This document shows positions 44,229 through 52,213 of a stretch of DNA of 64,000 bases, in pieces (the first letter of the stretch is position 1; each line of letters opens with the position of its first letter). The position numbers were made by a program, and so were the translations under genes. Location of the stretch: contig NZ_OZ253579.1 of assembly GCF_965263005.1 (NCBI RefSeq), positions 310,001 through 374,000 on the forward strand, given 5' to 3'. The notes below the pieces were generated by a model. It made no database searches and was not told the origin of the DNA. It was given only the letters and a program-made list of their open reading frames with translations. Source of the stretch: Rariloculus sp965263005. GTDB lineage: Bacteria > Pseudomonadota > Gammaproteobacteria > Steroidobacterales > Rariloculaceae.

Positions 44229-45896
44229 TTATTTGAATCTGGCGCGGCGAACGGAGTCGCGCCGGGGCCTGCGCCGCACCGCAAGGAGGAGCACCAGGCC
44301 CACAGCCGCGCCGAGCCAGCCCACCCATATCGGCGTCGCCGCAAGGCCGGTCCACAGCACGCCTGCGATCAACAGCACGGCGCCTGCAAACTGCGGCCCC
44401 GGCCCGCGGCCTCGGCCACGGAAGCGTCCGCCCGGTCGCGCCCGGCCCGGCGCGTGCTGCTCGTTCAGCCGGCGTTCCGTTCTCCTGATGACCTTGTGAA
44501 TCAGCTCCGGGAGCAGTCGCAGATCCTCGCTGAGCTGCGGCAAGGCCTCGAGCAGCAGTTTGGCCTGCGTGCGTGGATCCCGGCGCTCCCGCATCCATTC
44601 CTCGAGGACGGGCATCGCCGTCCGCCACAAATCGAGCTCGGGGTAGAGCTCACGGCCGAGCCCCTCGATCGCAAGCAGAGTCTTCTGCAGCAGCACGAGC
44701 TGCGGCTGAATTTCCATGTCGAAGCGGCGGGCCGTCTCGAGCAGCCGCAGCAGCACGAGACCGAAGGAGATGTCCTTGAGCGGCTTGTTGAAGATCGGCT
44801 CGCAGACCGCGCGAACGGCCGCTTCGAGCTCATCGACCCTCGTGTCCTCGGGCACCCACGCCGAATCGATGTGCAGCTTTGCGACGCGCCGATAGTCGCG
44901 CTGGAAGAAAGCCAGGAAATTCTCGGCCAGGTATTGCTGGTCGCGCGCGCTCAGGCTGCCGACGATGCCGAAATCCACGGCCACGTAGCGCGGCCGCTCG
45001 GGATCCGTCACATCGACAAAGATGTTGCCTGGATGCATGTCGGCGTGGAAGAAATTGTGGCGGAACACCTGCGTGAAAAAGATCTCGACCCCGTTTTCGG
45101 CGAGCCGTCTGATGTTCGTGCCGCGGCGCCTGAGCTCGCCGATGTCGCTGATCGAAACACCGAAGATCCGTTCGGTCGTCAGCACATTCGCCCGGCAGTA
45201 GTCCCAATGGACATCAGGGACGTATAGCTGGTCGGACGCTTCGAAATTACGTTTCAACTGGGCGGCGCTCGCCGCCTCACGCATCAGGTCGAGCTCGTGC
45301 TCGAGGGTCTTCTCGAACTCGGCGACGACTTCTATGGGTTGCAGGCGCCGCGCCTCGGGCCAATACCGCTCTGCGAGCTCGGCGATCGCGAACAGCACCT
45401 CGAGATCGCGCCGGATCATGGCGTGGACATTGGGCCTCAGTATCTTGACGACGACCTCCTGACCGCCCGGAAGCCGCGCGGCGTGGACCTGGGCGATCGA
45501 CGCGGCGGCAAGCGGAGTCTCGTCGAATTCGGCGAATACCTCGTCGAGCTTGCGGCCGAAAGCGCTCTCGAGAGTCGCGACAACGCGATCGGTCGAGAAC
45601 GGCGGCACCTTGTCCTGCAGCTTCACGAGTTCGTCGGCGATGTCGCCCGGCAACAGGTCCCTGCGTACCGACACGGCTTGCCCGAATTTCACGAACAGCG
45701 GTCCCAGCTCCTCGAGCGCGAGCCGTATCCGCTCTCCGAGCGGGCCGCGAGACGCACGCCTCCGCAAGAACAGGAGTTTCCGGACGGCGACAAAGGGCCT
45801 GAACAGGGGCATGTGCGGCACGATCTCATCGAGCCCATGGCCGAGCAGCGTGCGCTCGATGGCGAACAGTCGCAGCAGCAGTCGCAAGCGGTGCAT
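44229..45896 (-). CDS. ubiB: Ubiquinone biosynthesis protein UbiB (atypical kinase-like ATPase)
   Basis: Required for ubiquinone synthesis, probably as an ATPase aiding extraction of intermediates from the membrane. The 555-residue ADCK-family protein shows the KxGQ motif (FVKFGQAVSVRRDLLP), the Ala-rich loop AAASIAQVHAA replacing the kinase Gly loop, VVVKILRP, ADMHPGNIFVD and the DFG-equivalent VDFGIVG. Two C-terminal transmembrane helices follow (~490-540). It is 7 bases from ubiJ and on the same strand as ubiE-ubiJ. Confidence 0.95.
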   Translation of the reverse strand: MHRLRLLLRLFAIERTLLGHGLDEIVPHMPLFRPFVAVRKLLFLRRRASRGPLGERIRLALEELGPLFVKFGQAVSVRRDLLPGDIADELVKLQDKVPPFSTDRVVATLESAFGRKLDEVFAEFDETPLAAASIAQVHAARLPGGQEVVVKILRPNVHAMIRRDLEVLFAIAELAERYWPEARRLQPIEVVAEFEKTLEHELDLMREAASAAQLKRNFEASDQLYVPDVHWDYCRANVLTTERIFGVSISDIGELRRRGTNIRRLAENGVEIFFTQVFRHNFFHADMHPGNIFVDVTDPERPRYVAVDFGIVGSLSARDQQYLAENFLAFFQRDYRRVAKLHIDSAWVPEDTRVDELEAAVRAVCEPIFNKPLKDISFGLVLLRLLETARRFDMEIQPQLVLLQKTLLAIEGLGRELYPELDLWRTAMPVLEEWMRERRDPRTQAKLLLEALPQLSEDLRLLPELIHKVIRRTERRLNEQHAPGRARPGGRFRGRGRGPGPQFAGAVLLIAGVLWTGLAATPIWVGWLGAAVGLVLLLAVRRRPRRDSVRRARFK

Positions 45897-45903
45897 GGTG
45901 CTG

Positions 45904-46512
45904 CTACCTGGACGGGACGCCGGCCAACGCCCGCTCGATCCGGTCCAGGCGTTGTGCGGAGCGTTCGACGTCGTCTCGCAAGTGTTCTACGTCGGCGTAG
46001 AACGCCCGGGCCTCGAACCGGCCCGGCATGACGCGGCTTTCCTCCTGCAGGTACTCCGCCGTGCTCGCCGTGAGTGAGCGGCCCGCCGAACGACCCCAGC
46101 GCGCAAGGGAGCGTGACGCGCTGCCGATCTCGTGTGCCGCGATGTCACCGATCCAGCCCGACAGCGCCTCCTCGAGATCCGGGTTCGCAAGCCTCAGCAA
46201 CTCGGCGAACTCCTCCGCGACGGACAGGTCGCCGCTGAACTCGGCCCTCGTGCCGCGAAGTTGGCCGAGCGTGCCCGCGGCCGTCAAGCGCAACAGATCA
46301 AGCGGGCTCGCCTTGACCTCGGCGCTGACGGACCGCTCGTCATCGGCGCTGATCGTGAGCTCGCCTCCCCGGACACGCAACGTCACCTTTATCGCGAGGC
46401 CATGAACGTGGATTGCGAGGCTTTCGCCTTCGAGCCGCTGGGCGCAGCTTCCTGCCGCCGTGGAGTCGGCGATCGAGCGGTTCAGCAATCGCTGGCAGGT
46501 ACCGAGAATCAT
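45904..46512 (-). CDS. ubiJ: Ubiquinone biosynthesis accessory factor UbiJ (SCP2 domain)
   Basis: Lipid-binding SCP2 protein of the Ubi complex that, with UbiK, presents hydrophobic intermediates. From ATG 46512 it is 202 residues: an SCP2 domain in the N-terminal half (LAIHVHGLAIKVTLRVRGGELTI) and a C-terminal helical region (FYADVEHLRDDVERSAQRLDRIE) typical of UbiJ. The frame stays open upstream through the mobile element, but homologues begin near MILGTCQRLLN. The 158-bp element separates it from ubiE. Confidence 0.9.
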   Translation of the reverse strand: MILGTCQRLLNRSIADSTAAGSCAQRLEGESLAIHVHGLAIKVTLRVRGGELTISADDERSVSAEVKASPLDLLRLTAAGTLGQLRGTRAEFSGDLSVAEEFAELLRLANPDLEEALSGWIGDIAAHEIGSASRSLARWGRSAGRSLTASTAEYLQEESRVMPGRFEARAFYADVEHLRDDVERSAQRLDRIERALAGVPSR

Positions 46513-46517
46513 CGTGG

Positions 46518-46683
46518 CTAGCAACCCGTGGCAAGAGTCCCGCGTCGCACCGAGACCGGCGAGGCGCCCGGCCGGCAAGGCGCGAGGAGGGAGAATATCG
46601 GGAATATTTGACCGACGAGCAACGTAGGCGGCCGGGATGCCTCGTCGGTCGAATGCAGCGGGACTCTTGCCACGGGCTGCTAG
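46518..46683 (+). mobile_element. CTAG-flanked 158-bp MITE-like element (copy E) between ubiE and ubiJ
   Basis: CTAG at 46518-46521 and 46680-46683 flank a 158-base body, the same length and orientation as copy D and nearly identical to it. The termini are CAACCCGTGGC (one change) and GCCACGGGCTG. The right CTAG supplies the ubiE stop codon TAG on the minus strand. Excising the body plus one CTAG would bring the ubiJ ATG to five bases after the ubiE stop, which looks like the ancestral spacing. Confidence 0.9.
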
Positions 46684-47450
46684 AGCCGATAACCGACGTG
46701 CAGGGCGACGATCCCGGCGGTGAGGTTGTAGTGCACGCAGCGCTCGAAGCCCGCGGCTTCGAGCAAGCCCTGCATAGCGCGCTGATCGGGATGGCGGCGG
46801 ATCGATTGGGCGAGATAGCGGTAACTCGCCGAATCGCCGGCGAGCCAGTTCCCGAGGCGCGGCAGCACGCTGAACGAGTAGAAGTCGTACGCGGGATCGA
46901 GAGGACCGAGATGTGGCTTGGAGAACTCAAGCACGAGCAATCGCCCGCCGGGTTTGAGCACGCGAAACATGGAGGCCAGCGCGGCTTCCTTGTCCGTCAC
47001 GTTGCGCAGCCCGAAGCCGATCGTTACGCAGTGGAACTCCGCCGACCGGAACGGCAGGGCTTCGGCATCGGCCAGCACATAGTCGATATTGCGAACCCGG
47101 CCTGCATCGATGAGCCGATCGCGGCCGACGTTGAGCATGGCTTCGTTGATGTCGGTCACGACGACGCGGCCCGTCGGGCCGACACGGCGCACGAGCCCGA
47201 GCGCGATGTCGCCGCTGCCAGCCGCAACATCGAGCGCGGTCTGGCCTTGCCTGAGCCCGCTTCTCGCGATCGTAAACCGCTTCCAGAGGCGATGCAGCCC
47301 GAGCGACATCGCATCGTTCATGAGGTCGTAGCGAGGTGCGACGGAATCGAATACGCCCTTGACGCGGCCTTTCTTCTCACTCCACGGCAATCGCTCAAAA
47401 CCGAAATCGGTCAGCCGCTCGCTGCTTTCCGCCTTGTCCTCAGTCGCCAT
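46680..47450 (-). CDS. ubiE: Ubiquinone/menaquinone biosynthesis C-methyltransferase UbiE
   Basis: SAM-dependent C-methylation of the quinone ring. The 256-residue protein shows the UbiE signature (KGRVKGVFDSVAPRYDLMND, MSLGLHRLWKRF), SAM motif LDVAAGSGDIAL, and FGLRNVTDKEAAL. I chose ATG 47450 (MATEDKAESS); a frame open 57 codons further upstream overlaps the DUF971 gene. The stop TAG lies in the CTAG of element copy E. Confidence 0.96.
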   Translation of the reverse strand: MATEDKAESSERLTDFGFERLPWSEKKGRVKGVFDSVAPRYDLMNDAMSLGLHRLWKRFTIARSGLRQGQTALDVAAGSGDIALGLVRRVGPTGRVVVTDINEAMLNVGRDRLIDAGRVRNIDYVLADAEALPFRSAEFHCVTIGFGLRNVTDKEAALASMFRVLKPGGRLLVLEFSKPHLGPLDPAYDFYSFSVLPRLGNWLAGDSASYRYLAQSIRRHPDQRAMQGLLEAAGFERCVHYNLTAGIVALHVGYRL

Positions 47451-47451
47451 C

Positions 47452-47832
47452 TCATTCTTCTGCCGAGTGCGCCCGGCCTCGTTCCGCCAATCGCGCGAGG
47501 TAACGTTGCCACTTTCGTTCGCGGTCGCGGCAGAACTCGTGAAGTATAGGCCACGTATAAAGGCCCGTGTCGTGGCCATCGTCGAACACAAGCCGCACGG
47601 CGTAGCGGCCGACGGGGTCAATGCGCTCGATCGCGACGTTCTCCTTGTCCGTTACGAGCACGCCTTCGCCGGCGCCGTGACCCGTGACCTCGGCCGACGG
47701 TGAATGAACGCGCAGAAACTGCGCGGACAGCACTGCCGACAACCCGTCGGCGAATACGATCCCGAGCTCACGCCGGTTCCTCTTGAGCGTGAGCTCAGTC
47801 GGTACGGGTGGTGGCGGGGCACGATCCGGCAA
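47452..47832 (-). CDS. DUF971 (GBBH-like N-terminal domain) protein
   Basis: 126 residues with the DUF971 pattern: LTLKRNRRELGIVFADG, FLRVHSPSAEV, and RLVFDDGHDTGLYTWPILHEF. The fold resembles the N-terminal domain of gamma-butyrobetaine hydroxylase; homologues have been connected with iron-sulfur assembly but the role here is unknown. It sits between hslU and ubiE, as in many gammaproteobacteria, one base from the ubiE start. Confidence 0.92.
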   Translation of the reverse strand: MPDRAPPPPVPTELTLKRNRRELGIVFADGLSAVLSAQFLRVHSPSAEVTGHGAGEGVLVTDKENVAIERIDPVGRYAVRLVFDDGHDTGLYTWPILHEFCRDRERKWQRYLARLAERGRAHSAEE

Positions 47833-47847
47833 CGTGAGCTTCTCCCT

Positions 47848-49155
47848 CTACAAGATGTAGCGGCTCAGGTCCTCGTCCTCGAGCAGCTCGCTCAGATGAC
47901 GATCGACATAGTCCGCATCGACGATCACGGTGTCGCCGCCACGGTCGGCGGCTTCATAGGAAATCACCTCGAGCAAGCGCTCAAGTACAGTGTACAGGCG
48001 CCGCGCCCCGATATTCTCGCTGCGCTCGTTGACCTGAAACGACACCTCGGCGACGCGCCGGATGCCGCTTTCATCGAAACGCAGTTCGACGCGTTCCGTC
48101 GCGAGCAAGCCCGTGTACTGCTCGGTCAACGACGCGTCGGGTTCCGACAGTATCCTGACGAATTCCTCGATGCCGAGCGCCGCGAGCTCGACCCGAATCG
48201 GAAACCGTCCCTGCAGCTCGGGAATCAGATCCGACGGCTTCGCCACGCTGAACGCCCCTGAAGCGATGAACAGGATGTGGTCGGTCCGGACCATGCCGTA
48301 GCGCGTACTGACCGTGCAACCCTCGACGAGCGGCAGCAGGTCGCGCTGCACGCCCTCGCGCGAGACGTCGACGCCGTGCGCCTCGGAGCGTCGCGCGACC
48401 TTGTCGAGCTCATCGATGAAAACGATGCCGTCGTCCTCGACGGCCCGCAATGCGCTGAGCTTGATGTCCTCCTCGTCGATCATCTTCGCGGCTTCCTCAT
48501 CCGCAAGCAGGGAGTGCGCGTCTTTGACCTTGACCTTTCGCGAGCGTTTCCGGCCGCTTGAGAGGTTCTGAAACATGCTCTGGAGCTGATTTGTCATCTC
48601 CTCCATGCCGGGAGGCGCCATGATCTCGACGCCGACCGCTGGCGCCTGCACGTCGATCTCGACTTCCCTGTCGTTGAGCTTCCCTTCGCGGAGCATCTTG
48701 CGAAACCGCTGTCTCGTATCGCGCCCGTCTTCGGCGTCGCTGGAGCCCGGCAGCAGCGCGTCGAGCAGGCGTTCCTCGGCCGCGTCCTGGGCGCGATGGC
48801 TGATTCGCCGGATCGCGTTCTCGCGCAACATCTTCACGGCCATGTCCACGAGATCGCGAACGATCGAATCGACCTCCCGGCCGACATAGCCGACCTCGGT
48901 GAACTTGGTTGCCTCGACCTTGATGAACGGCGCTTGCGCGAGCTTCGCAAGCCGTCTTGCGATCTCGGTCTTGCCGACACCGGTCGGGCCGATCATGAGA
49001 ATGTTCTTCGGCGTAATCTCACTGCGCAGCGGTTCGCCGACCTGGCTGCGCCGCCAGCGGTTGCGCAGTGCGATGGCGACGGCGCGCTTGGCATCGAGCT
49101 GGCCGACAATGTGCTTGTCGAGTTCCTGGACGATTTCTCTCGGCGTCATCGACAT
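47848..49155 (-). CDS. hslU: ATP-dependent protease ATPase subunit HslU
   Basis: AAA+ unfoldase feeding substrates to HslV. The 435-residue protein has Walker A GPTGVGKT (56-63), the pore motif GYVGR, an inserted I domain (~105-245), Walker B IVFIDELDK, sensor-region IASGAF and the C-terminal EDLSRYIL tail that inserts into HslV. Starts with ATG 49155, six bases after hslV. Confidence 0.97.
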   Translation of the reverse strand: MSMTPREIVQELDKHIVGQLDAKRAVAIALRNRWRRSQVGEPLRSEITPKNILMIGPTGVGKTEIARRLAKLAQAPFIKVEATKFTEVGYVGREVDSIVRDLVDMAVKMLRENAIRRISHRAQDAAEERLLDALLPGSSDAEDGRDTRQRFRKMLREGKLNDREVEIDVQAPAVGVEIMAPPGMEEMTNQLQSMFQNLSSGRKRSRKVKVKDAHSLLADEEAAKMIDEEDIKLSALRAVEDDGIVFIDELDKVARRSEAHGVDVSREGVQRDLLPLVEGCTVSTRYGMVRTDHILFIASGAFSVAKPSDLIPELQGRFPIRVELAALGIEEFVRILSEPDASLTEQYTGLLATERVELRFDESGIRRVAEVSFQVNERSENIGARRLYTVLERLLEVISYEAADRGGDTVIVDADYVDRHLSELLEDEDLSRYIL

Positions 49156-49161
49156 GATCGC

Positions 49162-49692
49162 TTACAGCTCTTCGACGCGTATCGTCCGGTTCGTGTAGAT
49201 GCAGATATCGCCTGCGATCGAAAGCGCCTCCTCGACGATGCTGCGCGCATCGAGGTCGGTATGTGCAAGCAGGGCCTGCGCCGCAGCCTGCGCGTAGCCG
49301 CCGCCGGAGCCGATCGCGAGCAGATCGTGTTCGGGCTCGATCACTTCGCCCGTTCCGGAGATCAGCAGGAACTGGTCCTTGTCGGCCACGCAGAGCAGCG
49401 CTTCGAGCCGCCTCAGCATTCGGTCGGTGCGCCAGTCCTTCGCGAGCTCGCTCGCGGCCCGGGCCAGGTTCCCATACTGATCGAGCTTCGACTCGAAGCA
49501 GTCGAACAGCGTGAACGCATCCGCCGCGCCGCCGGCGAATCCCGCAAGCACGGCGCCGCCGCGCAGGCGCCGGACCTTGCTTGCGTTGCCCTTCACGATC
49601 TTGTCGCCCATCGTGACCTGGCCGTCACCGCCGAGCGCGACGCGGCCGTCACGCCGCACACCGAGGATCGTCGTGCCGTGGAATTCGCTCAC
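49162..49692 (-). CDS. hslV: ATP-dependent protease proteolytic subunit HslV
   Basis: Threonine protease of the HslUV complex. The 176-residue precursor carries a short propeptide (MSEFHG) before the catalytic TTILGVRRDG. Typical features include GGDGQVTMG, AGFAGGAADAF and IGSGGGYAQAAA. GTG start at 49692 overlaps the xerC stop (GTGA). Confidence 0.97.
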   Translation of the reverse strand: MSEFHGTTILGVRRDGRVALGGDGQVTMGDKIVKGNASKVRRLRGGAVLAGFAGGAADAFTLFDCFESKLDQYGNLARAASELAKDWRTDRMLRRLEALLCVADKDQFLLISGTGEVIEPEHDLLAIGSGGGYAQAAAQALLAHTDLDARSIVEEALSIAGDICIYTNRTIRVEEL

Positions 49693-50606
49693 TTGGTTTT
49701 CTGGCGGCGGCGCCTACTTCGCCGGGCGCGCGGATGCGCTTCGTCGTAGCTGTGAGCGAGGTGCTGGAAATCGAGGTGCGTGTAAATCTGCGTCGTTGAC
49801 AGGCTCGAATGTCCGAGCATCTCCTGCACGGCACGCAGGTCTCCGCTTGACTCGAGAATGTGCGTCGCAAACGAGTGTCTGAGCATGTGGGGATGCACGC
49901 GGGTCGGGCTGCCCTGTACACGCGCCCAATGATTCAGGCGCGCCTGCACCGTGCGAGGGGCAAGCCGCTTGCCGCGCCGGCTGATGAACATGGCTTGCTC
50001 GTCGCCTTTGACGAGCGTCGCGCGAACCCGAAGCCAGCGGCTTATGGCCTCGAGCGCAAGGCGCCCGACAGGCACGACCCGGCTTTTTGCGCCCTTTCCC
50101 GTGACGCGCACGGTCCGGTCGGCCGCATCGACGTCGGCCACGTTCACTCCAATCAGCTCGGCGAGCCTGAGCCCGCACGAGTAGAACAGTTCGAGCATGG
50201 CGCGATCCCGTATCGCGAGGTCGTCGTCCGCCTTGATCTCAAGCAGACTCGCCACCTGATCGGCGTCGAGCGTCGCAGGCAGCCTGCGCGACGGTTTCGG
50301 CGCTTGCACGTGCACGGCAACATTCGCAGTGAGCCTACCTTGCTCGACAAGCGCCGCGAGAAAAGTCCGGACGGCTGACAGGCGCCTCGCGATGCTTCGC
50401 GGCGACAAGCCACGGAAATGACTCTCGGCCGCAAATCGCCTGACGTGATGGACAGCAAGCTGGTCCAGCGATTCGATATCCTCGCGCGCGCAGAACTCGA
50501 GCAACGTCCCGACATCGCGCCGGTACGCCGACACCGTATGGGGCGAAAGTCGGCGTTCCGTCGTGAGCTCGGCCAAAAACCGATCGAGTTCCTTAGCTCC
50601 GGTCAA
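49689..50606 (-). CDS. xerC: Tyrosine site-specific recombinase XerC
   Basis: Resolves chromosome dimers at dif together with XerD. The 305-residue protein has an N-terminal SAM-like core-binding domain and a catalytic domain with Arg in SCGLRLAEL, HMLRHSFATH (His, Arg), GHSSLSTTQIYTH (His and nucleophile Tyr). The DUF484-xerC-hslV order favours XerC over XerD. The likely start is TTG at 50606, overlapping the DUF484 gene by 14 bases; another TTG ten codons downstream is possible. Confidence 0.94.
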   Translation of the reverse strand: MTGAKELDRFLAELTTERRLSPHTVSAYRRDVGTLLEFCAREDIESLDQLAVHHVRRFAAESHFRGLSPRSIARRLSAVRTFLAALVEQGRLTANVAVHVQAPKPSRRLPATLDADQVASLLEIKADDDLAIRDRAMLELFYSCGLRLAELIGVNVADVDAADRTVRVTGKGAKSRVVPVGRLALEAISRWLRVRATLVKGDEQAMFISRRGKRLAPRTVQARLNHWARVQGSPTRVHPHMLRHSFATHILESSGDLRAVQEMLGHSSLSTTQIYTHLDFQHLAHSYDEAHPRARRSRRRRQKTK

Positions 50607-51309
50607 TGTCGGACTGCCCGCTTTCGACCGCGACCTCGACGAGCTCTCCCAAGCGGCCGAGGTAATCCATCCGCTTGCCGGGATGAAAATGTTTCGGGTC
50701 CTTGCTCCCGATGACGAGGAACCCTAGCTGCGCGCCGTCTCCGAGCGGCACGAGCGCGGCGGATGCGATGTCAGAGCTGAAAACGAGCATTCTCTGGTGC
50801 TCCGTGATCGGCCCGCAGCGTGGGCGTGCGGCGCGCAGAAACGCGGCGAACGGCTTGAGCGCGGCGTTTTTTCTGTCGATGCGCTGCACGAAGCCGAGCG
50901 GCGGCGAGTCCGGCGCCGCGCCAGGCTCAAACAGCACGAGCGCGGCGTGCTCGGCGGAAAAGTCATCCTTGAGGCTGGTCTCGAACTGCTCGAGCCTGCC
51001 GCTTACGTCACGCTGGCGCATGAACCTGATCGCCAGACGGTGAATCTTCTCCACGAGTGCGTCGTTGAACTTCGCGACGGCCACGAGATCCTTGAGTTGC
51101 CGGTCGAGCTCGCCGTTTCGCTGCCGCAGCATCGACACCTGTCGCTCGACGAGGGAGACCGCCACGCTGCCGACGCCGTGAGGTAACTTCAAGCCGAGCA
51201 GCAACGATGCGTGGCGCTCGAAGAAGTCCGGATGACTGTGCAGGTAGTCGGCTATCTCCGACTCGGTGAATGGCGCGGTGACTTCAGCGCTGCCTTCGTG
51301 TGGGCTCAT
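50593..51309 (-). CDS. DUF484 (GAF-like) protein
   Basis: 238 residues. The N-terminus (SEIADYLHSHPDFFERHASLL, LPHGVGSVAVSLVERQVSMLR) and a coiled coil are characteristic of DUF484; the C-terminal half is GAF-like (AALVPLGDGAQLGFLVIGSKDPKHFHPG). Function unknown; nearly always found between dapF and xerC. ATG 51309 overlaps the dapF stop (ATGA); an open frame further upstream is antisense-like sequence within dapF. Confidence 0.92.
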   Translation of the reverse strand: MSPHEGSAEVTAPFTESEIADYLHSHPDFFERHASLLLGLKLPHGVGSVAVSLVERQVSMLRQRNGELDRQLKDLVAVAKFNDALVEKIHRLAIRFMRQRDVSGRLEQFETSLKDDFSAEHAALVLFEPGAAPDSPPLGFVQRIDRKNAALKPFAAFLRAARPRCGPITEHQRMLVFSSDIASAALVPLGDGAQLGFLVIGSKDPKHFHPGKRMDYLGRLGELVEVAVESGQSDIDRS

Positions 51310-52127
51310 AGCTCGATCCGACCCTCGTATACCTTGGTTGCCGGTCCGGTCTGCCACAACGGCGCACCCGGTCCGGGCCAACTGACGCGCAATGTGCCGC
51401 CCGGCAAACGCACTGCCACGTCCTCGGCCAGCCGCCCCCAGCTTCGGCCTACGGCCACCGCCGCCGCGGCTCCGGTGCCGCACGCCCGCGTTTCCCCCAC
51501 GCCGCGCTCGAACACTCTGAGCCGTACGTGCTCGCGGTCGTCGCACTGCATGAAGCCAACGTTGACACCTTGCGAAAAATTCCGGTGCGCGGCCAGCTCC
51601 GAGCCCAGTATACCGACCGGCGCCTCATCTACCGAATCGACCTCGATCACTATATGCGGGTTACCGATGGACACGGCGCCGAACACGGCTTCACCGGCGT
51701 CGAGCGTCAACCGGTATCGATCGCTCCGCCGCGGCGCCTCGAACGGCAAGGACGATGGCCGGAAGTCAGGCTCACCGAAACTGACCGTAACGAATCCATC
51801 CTCGAGGAGCTCAGCCTCGATCGTCCCGCCGAGGCTGGTCAAGCTCAGTTTTTCGCCCGGCGCGCTGGCCAGAAAGCTCGCGACGCAGCGCACGCCGTTG
51901 CCGCATTGCTCCACTTCGCCGCCGTCGGCGTTGAACACCCTGTAGCTTGCGCGGTCTCGCCCGGCGCTCAACGCGCCGACGAGCAACAACTGATCGAAGC
52001 CGACTCCGCGGCGCCGGTCGGCGAGCGCGCGGACCCGCTCCGGCGAAGGCTCGCCGATCTCGTCGGGCCAATGGACGATCATGAAATCGTTGCCCAAACC
52101 ATGCATTTTCGCGAACTCAAGCTGCAT
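51306..52127 (-). CDS. dapF: Diaminopimelate epimerase
   Basis: Racemises LL- to meso-DAP for lysine and peptidoglycan. The 273-residue protein starts MQLEFAKMHGLGNDF. It has the two catalytic cysteines in QCGNGVRCVA and ETRACGTGAAAA, with GNPHIVIEV between. First gene of the dapF-DUF484-xerC-hslV-hslU-DUF971-ubiE-ubiJ-ubiB series; divergent from ubiD. Confidence 0.97.
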   Translation of the reverse strand: MQLEFAKMHGLGNDFMIVHWPDEIGEPSPERVRALADRRRGVGFDQLLLVGALSAGRDRASYRVFNADGGEVEQCGNGVRCVASFLASAPGEKLSLTSLGGTIEAELLEDGFVTVSFGEPDFRPSSLPFEAPRRSDRYRLTLDAGEAVFGAVSIGNPHIVIEVDSVDEAPVGILGSELAAHRNFSQGVNVGFMQCDDREHVRLRVFERGVGETRACGTGAAAAVAVGRSWGRLAEDVAVRLPGGTLRVSWPGPGAPLWQTGPATKVYEGRIEL

Positions 52128-52213
52128 ACGGCTGGCAATGCTCTGGTCGGAAGGTTAATGTCCCGGGCCAACAAGGAGACACGGTCGATCGTGCCATCGC
52201 CGACAGGATTATA

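Noticed and set aside
46513..46578. Longer UbiJ starting inside the mobile element
   Set aside because: The extra 22 codons come from element sequence; the family-like start MILGTCQ at 46512 lies just outside it.
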